This document shows positions 29,929 through 35,529 of a stretch of 35,529 nt of DNA, piece by piece. Below the pieces are notes generated by a model. That model saw only the letters and a list, made by a program, of their open reading frames with translations. It was not told where the DNA came from and made no database searches. How positions within the stretch are numbered: position 1 is the stretch's first letter; every line of letters starts with the position of its first letter. Position numbers and translations under genes: made by a program. The stretch is from Bacillus sp. J33 (GTDB lineage: Bacteria > Bacillota > Bacilli > Bacillales > Cytobacillaceae). The DNA is taken from contig NZ_JAEL01000055.1 in NCBI RefSeq assembly GCF_000518885.1, positions 1-35,529 of the forward strand. Direction: 5' to 3'.

Positions 29929-29965
29929 AAAAAGGTACACGTATAACAGGGACGTGTACCTTTTT
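29929..29965. terminator. Strong terminator after clpC
   Basis: AAAAAGGTACACGT and ACGTGTACCTTTTT form a perfect 14-bp stem around a 9-nt loop. The A and T tracts flank the GC part on both sides, so it can work in both directions. It lies 30 bp beyond the clpC stop and closes the ctsR-mcsA-mcsB-clpC unit. Confidence 0.92.
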
Positions 29966-29994
29966 GCTGTGTTAAACCTAATTGGTGCAGATTA

Positions 29995-32445
29995 TTATTT
30001 TTGAAGATTTGGCGTTCCGCTGGTTTCAGCCGTTCTAACAACAAATTCTCCATCCTTTACATCTATTACCACGCTTTGCCCAGTTAGAACTGTTCCTTTT
30101 AACAGCTCCTCTGATAAGCGGTCCTCTATATGCTTTTGAATCGCTCTGCGGAGCGGGCGTGCTCCATACTCCGGATCATAGCCCTCCTCCGAAATTTTTT
30201 CTTTGGCTGCATTTGTAAGCTCCAAAGTAATATCTTGTTCTTTCAATCGTTTCGTTAATGTATCAGACATTAGCGTAACGATTTCCTGAAGGTGCTTCTT
30301 CTCCAAGGCATGGAAGACAATAATTTCATCAATACGGTTAAGGAATTCCGGACGGAAAGACTTTTTCATCTCTTCCATTACTTTACTTTTCATGTCCTTA
30401 TAATCCTGCTCCCCATCCTGGATATTGAAGCCGACATATTTGTTGCGCTTCAAGGCCTCAGCACCCACATTGGATGTCATGATAAGAACAGTATTGCGGA
30501 AATCAACAGTTCTTCCTTTGGAATCTGTTAATCTTCCGTCTTCCAGTACCTGCAGAAGGATATTAAACACATCTGGATGAGCCTTTTCAATTTCATCCAG
30601 AAGGACCACAGAATAAGGCTTTCTTCGAACCTTTTCAGTTAGCTGGCCGCCTTCCTCATAGCCTACATATCCTGGAGGAGACCCTACTAAACGGGATGTC
30701 GAATGCTTCTCCATGTACTCAGACATATCGATTCGGATCATGGCATCCTCATCACCGAACATCGCTTCTGCCAACGCACGGGCTAATTCCGTTTTACCAA
30801 CACCTGTTGGCCCAAGGAATACAAAGGAGCCAATAGGGCGCTTAGGGTCTTTCAATCCTGCACGGGCACGGCGGACAGCCTTTGAAATAGCTTTAACCGC
30901 TTCTTCTTGGCCAATTACACGGGAATGAAGGATTTCCTCCAGGTTAAGAAGCTTTTCCGTTTCTGTTTGCGCCAGCTTGGATACAGGAATTCCAGTCCAG
31001 CTGGATACTACATTGGCGATATCCTCGACGGTTACTTCACTGTTCTCCTTGCCTTGTTTTTCTTTCCATGTTTTCTTGGTTTCTTCAAGCTGTTCACGGA
31101 GACGCTGTTCTGTATCTCTTAAGGATGCGGCTTTCTCAAATTCCTGGCTTTGAACTGCGGCATCTTTTTCTTTTCTGACATCCTCCAGCTTTACTTCCAG
31201 CTCTTTTAGATTAGGCGGGGTAGTATAAGAACGGAGTCTTACCTTTGAACCTGCTTCATCAATTAAGTCAATTGCTTTATCCGGAAGGAAACGGTCTGAG
31301 ATGTAGCGGTCTGAAAGTTTAACAGCCGCTTCAATCGCCGCATCTGTAATGGTTACTCGGTGGTGTGCCTCATAACGGTCACGCAGCCCTTGAAGAATCT
31401 GTACGGATTCTTCTGCAGTAGGCTCATCAACTGTAATCGGCTGGAAACGTCTTTCGAGTGCTGCATCTTTTTCGATATATTTTCTGTATTCATCAAGTGT
31501 CGTCGCACCAATACACTGAAGCTCACCGCGGGCAAGAGAAGGCTTTAGAATGTTGGAGGCATCAATAGCGCCTTCTGCTCCCCCTGCACCTATTAAAGTA
31601 TGAAGCTCATCGATGAATAAGATGATATTTCCTGCCTGCCTGATTTCATCCATTACTTTCTTCAGGCGGTCTTCGAATTCACCCCGATATTTCGTACCAG
31701 CAACAACTGTACCCATATCAAGCGTCATTACTCTTTTATCACGAAGAGTTTCCGGCACTTCATTATTAATAATTTGCTGTGCCAATCCCTCTGCAATTGC
31801 TGTTTTACCGACACCTGGTTCACCAATAAGAACCGGGTTGTTCTTCGTACGGCGGCTTAGCACCTCTATTACACGCTGGATTTCCTTGCTGCGCCCAATA
31901 ACGGGGTCCAAGCTTCCTTCTCTTGCAATAGCCGTTAAATCACGGGCTAATCCGTCAAGAGTTGGTGTATTCGCATTTGCCGCTGAACCTCCTTGGTGGT
32001 TGCCAGACTCATTGCTTCCCAATAGCTGAAGCACTTGCTGGCGGGCTTTATTAAGGCTGACTCCAAGGTTATTTAGAACTCTTGCTGCAACGCCTTCTCC
32101 TTCGCGGATTAGGCCAAGCAGAATATGTTCAGTTCCTACGTATGAATGCCCAAGCTTTCTTGCTTCATCCATGGAAAGTTCAATTACCTTTTTTGCACGA
32201 GGAGTATAATGAATGGTTTGGGAAGCATCCTGTCCTCTGCCAATTAAATTTTCAACTTCTTTTTGGATTTTATCGGAGCCTAGGCCCAATGCATAAAGGG
32301 CTTTTGCTGCAATGCCTTCTCCTTCTCTTACAAGGCCAAGCAGGATGTGCTCTGTCCCAATGTTATTATGTCCTAAACGGATTGCTTCCTCCTGTGCTAA
32401 AGCCAATACCTTCTGAGCTCTTTCTGTGAATCGTCCGAACATCAT
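29995..32445 (-). CDS. clpC: ATP-dependent Clp protease ATPase subunit ClpC
   Basis: ClpC, 816 residues, a Hsp100 unfoldase that feeds ClpP. The N-domain consists of two repeats (about 1-70 and 78-145), the binding site of McsB-phosphorylated arginines and of adaptors. AAA+ module 1 has Walker A GEPGVGKT at 208-215. The middle coiled-coil with a UVR-like motif ([22 protein letters not shown]) follows. AAA+ module 2 has GPTGVGKT near 545 and [13 protein letters not shown] as Walker B. A VGFN-type ClpP loop is present. The double-ATG start follows GGGAGGATGAATTTAT; the mcsB stop overlaps this site. Confidence 0.99.
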   Translation of the reverse strand: MMFGRFTERAQKVLALAQEEAIRLGHNNIGTEHILLGLVREGEGIAAKALYALGLGSDKIQKEVENLIGRGQDASQTIHYTPRAKKVIELSMDEARKLGHSYVGTEHILLGLIREGEGVAARVLNNLGVSLNKARQQVLQLLGSNESGNHQGGSAANANTPTLDGLARDLTAIAREGSLDPVIGRSKEIQRVIEVLSRRTKNNPVLIGEPGVGKTAIAEGLAQQIINNEVPETLRDKRVMTLDMGTVVAGTKYRGEFEDRLKKVMDEIRQAGNIILFIDELHTLIGAGGAEGAIDASNILKPSLARGELQCIGATTLDEYRKYIEKDAALERRFQPITVDEPTAEESVQILQGLRDRYEAHHRVTITDAAIEAAVKLSDRYISDRFLPDKAIDLIDEAGSKVRLRSYTTPPNLKELEVKLEDVRKEKDAAVQSQEFEKAASLRDTEQRLREQLEETKKTWKEKQGKENSEVTVEDIANVVSSWTGIPVSKLAQTETEKLLNLEEILHSRVIGQEEAVKAISKAVRRARAGLKDPKRPIGSFVFLGPTGVGKTELARALAEAMFGDEDAMIRIDMSEYMEKHSTSRLVGSPPGYVGYEEGGQLTEKVRRKPYSVVLLDEIEKAHPDVFNILLQVLEDGRLTDSKGRTVDFRNTVLIMTSNVGAEALKRNKYVGFNIQDGEQDYKDMKSKVMEEMKKSFRPEFLNRIDEIIVFHALEKKHLQEIVTLMSDTLTKRLKEQDITLELTNAAKEKISEEGYDPEYGARPLRRAIQKHIEDRLSEELLKGTVLTGQSVVIDVKDGEFVVRTAETSGTPNLQK

Positions 32446-32451
32446 ATAAAT

Positions 32452-33531
32452 TCATCCTCCCAACTCTTGATCTTCCATTTTTAATCTTTCCCTGATTAAT
32501 GAAGCCCTGCGGATATCGCGTTCATGAGGCCTGAGCGGACCCCCTGCATATTGCTGCAAAAAGCCTGGCTGTGTCAGGATCATCAGCTCATTTAAAATAT
32601 TCTTTGAGATATTTTTTATATACTGCATATCAATTCCCAGGCGAACATCAGATAAGCATTGCGCGGCTTCCTTCGATTCAATAATTCGGCTGTTTGATAA
32701 AATGCCATAAGAGCGGAAGACTCTGTCTTCTAATTGTATGTTAGAAGTCTTTGCTAATGCTTCTCTTGCTGACCTTTCCTGAGAAATTAGCTGGCTGACA
32801 ACACTTTTCAGATCCTCCACGATATCCTCTTCTGATTTTCCGAGTGTGATCTGGTTTGAAACTTGAAAGATGTTACCTAATGCTTCGCTGCCCTCACCAT
32901 AAATTCCTCTAACAACTAAGCCAAGCTGATTAATTGCCGGAATAATCCGGTTCATTTGCTGGGTGAGTACGAGGCCTGGCAAATGCATCATAACGGATGC
33001 TCTAAGGCCCGTTCCTACATTCGTCGGGCAGCTTGTTAAAAAGCCGACCGTTTCATCAAATGCATAATCGGCTTTTTCCTCTAGCCAATCATCTATTTCA
33101 TTTGCCATACTTAAGGCTTCAGAAAGCTGAAAACCCGGAAACAAACATTGAATCCGAATATGGTCTTCTTCATTAATCATAATGCTGACCTCTTCATTCT
33201 CTGATAGAAGGCAGGCCCCATGGGTTGAATTCTCAGCTAGGTGGGGGCTGATTAAATGCTTCTCCATGAGCACTCTTTTTTGAAGAGGCTGGAGTTCATC
33301 CATCATGAGGAGTTCCAACTCCCCAAGCTTTGAAAAAGATGAATGCTCTACCCTTTCTTTCACCTTCTGGATAACTGCCTGTGCTTCTTCATTTGAAAAT
33401 AAAGTAGGAAATTTATATTGTTTTATATTTCTGGCCAGCCTGATTCTAGAGCTTAAAACAATATCGGAATCAGGGCCTTCTGCACTCATCCAGGAGCTGA
33501 TAGCTTGATTCATAAAACGTTCGAGCGACAA
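32452..33531 (-). CDS. mcsB: Protein-arginine kinase McsB
   Basis: McsB, 359 residues, phosphorylates arginines on proteins, marking them for ClpC-ClpP degradation; it also inactivates CtsR. The phosphagen-kinase fold shows [37 protein letters not shown] and [19 protein letters not shown]. The C-terminal [13 protein letters not shown] is the pArg-binding RDIRRA site. The start is TTG at 33531 (MSLERF), with GGGAGGGGAATAAGC upstream and a match to the B. subtilis N-terminus; the first ATG is 6 codons later. It begins 2 bp after mcsA. Confidence 0.97.
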   Translation of the reverse strand: MSLERFMNQAISSWMSAEGPDSDIVLSSRIRLARNIKQYKFPTLFSNEEAQAVIQKVKERVEHSSFSKLGELELLMMDELQPLQKRVLMEKHLISPHLAENSTHGACLLSENEEVSIMINEEDHIRIQCLFPGFQLSEALSMANEIDDWLEEKADYAFDETVGFLTSCPTNVGTGLRASVMMHLPGLVLTQQMNRIIPAINQLGLVVRGIYGEGSEALGNIFQVSNQITLGKSEEDIVEDLKSVVSQLISQERSAREALAKTSNIQLEDRVFRSYGILSNSRIIESKEAAQCLSDVRLGIDMQYIKNISKNILNELMILTQPGFLQQYAGGPLRPHERDIRRASLIRERLKMEDQELGG

Positions 33532-33533
33532 GC

Positions 33534-34082
33534 TTATTCCCCTCCCTCATGATTGGCATTCAGCTGTTTTTCCAGCTTCCGTATTTCATCTCGCAATTCT
33601 GCCGCTTTTTCAAATTCTTCTTGGCCAATCATTTCTTTTAACTCATGTTTCAATTTTTCAATATTCCTTCGCAAATGAATGGTTCCTCCCATTCTTGCAG
33701 GAATTTTTCCGTTATGCAAAGAATTCCCGCTGTGAAGCCTTCTCAGAATGGGGGTCAGCTGATCTTTAAAAGTCTCATAGCAAAGAGCGCATCCAAATCG
33801 CCCTACTTTAATAAACTGCTGATAGGTCATGGAACATTGCTTGCACTGCAGGACCTTTTCCTGCTGGAAGGGATCCTGGTTCGCTCCCTGAAACGCAGGT
33901 TCAATATTCAGCAGGCCTGCCAATAAATTATTGATTGAAAAACCGGACCCGCTGCCAAGCATAAACATTTCACCTTTTTCCTGAGCACATTTGTCACAAA
34001 GATGGAACTCAGCTTTTTCTCCATTGATGACTTTTGTAAAATGCAGCGTGGCCGGCCTTTGATTACACTCCTGACAAATCAT
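33534..34082 (-). CDS. mcsA: McsA, activator of McsB
   Basis: McsA, 182 residues, a zinc-binding activator of the McsB kinase and a heat and metal stress sensor. Four CxxC pairs are visible: CQEC (residues 3-6), CDKC, CKQC and CALC. The C-terminal UVR motif is [24 protein letters not shown], the element by which McsA interacts with McsB/ClpC. The ATG follows GAGAGGTGAAGTC. It lies 30 bp after ctsR in the class III heat-shock operon. Confidence 0.97.
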   Translation of the reverse strand: MICQECNQRPATLHFTKVINGEKAEFHLCDKCAQEKGEMFMLGSGSGFSINNLLAGLLNIEPAFQGANQDPFQQEKVLQCKQCSMTYQQFIKVGRFGCALCYETFKDQLTPILRRLHSGNSLHNGKIPARMGGTIHLRRNIEKLKHELKEMIGQEEFEKAAELRDEIRKLEKQLNANHEGGE

Positions 34083-34112
34083 GACTTCACCTCTCCAGCT
34101 CGCTAAAAAAAC

Positions 34113-34574
34113 TTATTTATATTTTAAAGTCGTTAACATTGCCTTTAACATCCTTGCACGCAGTTCATCCCGAAATGGAAGGTCAATATATAATACAGAG
34201 CGGTCTATTACACTTAACATAATTTTAGCTTCCCTCTGTGTGATAATTTCTTCTTCCACCAGGCGATAAATAACATTTTCAGCACTGCTTTGGCTGATTC
34301 GGCTCTGCACTAATGAAATCAATTGGTCAATTAAATCAGCGTGGTCATAAGACTGGACTTTCATAATCCGGATATACCCTCCGCCGCCCCGCTTGCTCTC
34401 CACGGCATAGCCTTTCTCAATTGTAAAACGGGTATTGATAACATAATTGATCTGAGAGGGTACACATTGAAATTTATCGGCAATTTCACTTCTTTTTATT
34501 TCCACGATTTCCCTCTCGCTTTTTTCTAAAACCTGTTTTAGATAATTCTCAATTATGTCGGATATATTTCTCAC
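34113..34574 (-). CDS. ctsR: Transcriptional repressor CtsR
   Basis: CtsR, 153 residues, repressor of class III heat-shock genes (clpC operon, clpP, clpE). The winged helix-turn-helix domain contains KRSEIADKFQCVPSQINYVI and the conserved wing with GGGGYIRI, a glycine-rich heat sensor. The C-terminal dimerisation domain ends MLKAMLTTLKYK. The start is set at GTG 34574 because AGGAGG then lies 7 nt upstream; an adjacent in-frame TTG at 34577 would add one residue. The CtsR operator just upstream indicates autoregulation. Confidence 0.97.
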   Translation of the reverse strand: MRNISDIIENYLKQVLEKSEREIVEIKRSEIADKFQCVPSQINYVINTRFTIEKGYAVESKRGGGGYIRIMKVQSYDHADLIDQLISLVQSRISQSSAENVIYRLVEEEIITQREAKIMLSVIDRSVLYIDLPFRDELRARMLKAMLTTLKYK

Positions 34575-34594
34575 CAAGCCTCCTCCTATCTGAC

Positions 34595-34611
34595 TTTGAC
34601 TATATTTGACA
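34595..34611 (-). promoter_or_regulatory. CtsR operator
   Basis: TGTCAAA, 3 bp, AGTCAAA (direct heptad repeat) matches the CtsR consensus (A/G)GTCAAA-N3-(A/G)GTCAAA. It lies just downstream of the TATAAT at 34620-34615, over the expected transcription start, and upstream of the ctsR ribosome-binding site. Confidence 0.92.
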
Positions 34612-34614
34612 TTA

Positions 34615-34644
34615 ATTATACATGATTTATGTAATTTCTTGCAA
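34615..34644 (-). promoter_or_regulatory. SigA-type promoter of the ctsR operon
   Basis: TTGCAA (34644-34639), 18 bp and a perfect TATAAT (34620-34615). The CtsR operator follows immediately, as in other Bacillaceae. Confidence 0.75.
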
Positions 34645-34662
34645 TCGGCGGATGTTAATAAT

Positions 34663-34689
34663 TTTCCCCCATTTTTTTACTTCTCAAAC
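34663..34689 (-). promoter_or_regulatory. Candidate SigB promoter of the ctsR operon
   Basis: GTTTGA (34689-34684), 15 bp and GGGAAA (34668-34663) resemble the SigB consensus GTTTAA-N13-15-GGGWAT. In B. subtilis this operon has a SigB promoter upstream of the SigA one. The match is imperfect. Confidence 0.4.
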
Positions 34690-34735
34690 CCGAAATTGAA
34701 AGTTAATGTCGGTAACAATATATTTTGGCATGGGC

Positions 34736-34772
34736 AAGTTTGTGCTTGGAGGAGGATGAATTTGTGCTTATT
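34736..34772. repeat. Pair of ~21-bp degenerate repeats
   Basis: TTTGTGCTT occurs at 34739-34747 and 34760-34768, exactly 21 bp apart, each preceded by a purine-rich stretch. This is a minimal two-unit repeat with the same period as the array at 35000-35080, though the core motif differs. Confidence 0.4.
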
Positions 34773-34999
34773 TTTGATTAACTATTGAAACAAGAGAAAA
34801 GAATATGGTTTTTAAGAGGTTCAGAATCAAGTTTGGATAGTTATTTACTAATATTTCGGGGATTATTTTTTGTTTTACTAAAATATTTGAGAATTTAACT
34901 AACAATTATTTTTATTTATGGCATGATTCAGGCGATATTTTTACGGCAAGATCTTTTAAAAGAACACAATTGATTCCTGAAACAGACTGTTGAATAAGG

Positions 35000-35080
35000 A
35001 GTGGTGCATAAAATTCGAAAGTGGCGCATAAGTGAGCGAAAGTGAGTCATAAATTTTATAAATGGTGCATATTTTCGCCA
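35000..35080. repeat. Four-unit degenerate ~20/21-bp tandem repeat
   Basis: Four consecutive units start at 35000, 35020, 35041 and 35061: AGTGGTGCATAAAATTCGAA, AGTGGCGCATAAGTGAGCGA, AGTGAGTCATAAATTTTATA and AATGGTGCATATTTTCGCCA. The shared core is AGTGG(T/C)GCATAA. Spacing is 20-21 bp, two helical turns. It is non-coding; the open frame across it merely reflects the periodicity. Confidence 0.75.
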
Positions 35081-35191
35081 AAGACATGCAAAAAGGTTTA
35101 ACCCGCAAACTTGCCAGGAATAAAACCGGAAAAGATTCCACCGACCACAGGCCTTTTTCACCAAAACAAACCTTTTTTATGTGGAAAACAC

Positions 35192-35215
35192 AAAAAAAGC
35201 ACCCATTCAGGTGCT
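35192..35215 (-). terminator. Terminator of the rRNA operon
   Basis: AGCACC and GGTGCT form a 6-bp stem with a small loop, followed on the sense strand by seven U residues (35198-35192). It lies 11 bp after the 5S rRNA 3' end. Confidence 0.9.
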
Positions 35216-35225
35216 CTTTCAGTTG

Positions 35226-35342
<117 letters not shown>

Positions 35343-35420
35343 TATTTGGTTTGAAGAAAGGTCGTTCCTTCAAAACTAGATAATGAATGAAGAAGTGTTT
35401 GCCGAGTATTCACCAATAAC

Positions 35421-35529
<109 letters not shown>

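Larger units (their letters stand above)
34690..35190. other. AT-rich region between ctsR promoters and 5S rRNA terminator
   Basis: About 500 bp without a gene. It is very AT-rich between 34790 and 34980, where nothing recognisable was found. The two other parts contain short degenerate ~21-bp periodic repeats (separate entries). No tRNA gene and no convincing small coding sequence is present. Confidence 0.6.

Noticed and set aside
34756..34788. ATG right after GGAGGAGG, possible 10-residue leader peptide on the plus strand
   Set aside because: The Shine-Dalgarno is directly adjacent to the ATG with no spacer, and the ATG lies inside one of the 21-bp repeats. No downstream plus-strand gene exists.
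35000..35080. CRISPR array
   Set aside because: Units are only 20-21 bp, degenerate and contiguous without spacers; no cas genes nearby.
34928..35164. 78-codon minus-strand frame with repeated HFRSLMRHFR-like residues
   Set aside because: The amino-acid repetition is just the translation of the ~21-bp DNA repeat; no ribosome-binding site or known family.

Overview
The window is a housekeeping block of a Bacillaceae (Bacillus sensu lato) chromosome, read in reverse of its usual orientation. Every chromosomal gene lies on the minus strand; only an insertion-sequence remnant at the left edge is on the plus strand. In transcription order (right to left) the genes are the 3' end of 23S rRNA, 5S rRNA, ctsR-mcsA-mcsB-clpC, radA-disA, yacL-ispD-ispF, gltX, cysE-cysS-mrnC-rlmB-rae1, sigH, rpmG-secE-nusG, rplK-rplA, rplJ-rplL, ybxB, rpoB-rpoC, and rplGB-rpsL-rpsG-fusA-tuf. 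This is the order known from Bacillus subtilis near the origin, and the proteins closely resemble their Bacillus counterparts (RpoB, RpoC, ClpC, EF-Tu). The genus cannot be fixed from the sequence alone.

Right part (about 25.9-35.5 kb): an rRNA operon ends with 5S and a terminator, followed by about 600 bp of AT-rich DNA with ~21-bp degenerate repeats. The CtsR-controlled protein quality-control operon follows, with a SigA-type promoter, a CtsR operator over the start region and a possible SigB promoter. A strong terminator after clpC separates it from radA-disA (recombination and c-di-AMP synthesis). yacL has its own promoter next to the disA stop.

Middle (about 17-25.7 kb): isoprenoid genes ispD and ispF and glutamyl-tRNA synthetase are followed by a cysteine-specific T-box riboswitch (UGC specifier) controlling cysE-cysS and, probably, the RNA-processing genes mrnC, rlmB and rae1. 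sigH has its own SigA-type promoter.

Left part (0-17 kb): the translation and transcription core, split into units by recognisable promoters upstream of rpmG, rplK, rplJ (with an L10 leader/attenuator), ybxB, rpoB and rplGB, and by terminators after rplL and rpoC. tuf is the last gene; an IS3-family element ends about 30-35 bp beyond its stop codon.

No new multi-gene system is visible. The accessory content lies between the genes: two copies of one dispersed repeat family (rplK-rplA and yacL-ispD gaps), a MITE-like element between the T-box and cysE, ~21-bp repeats beside the rRNA operon, and the IS next to tuf. The best regulatory oddities are a hairpin that may bring a distant Shine-Dalgarno sequence close to the nusG start codon, and a terminator-like hairpin between secE and nusG.
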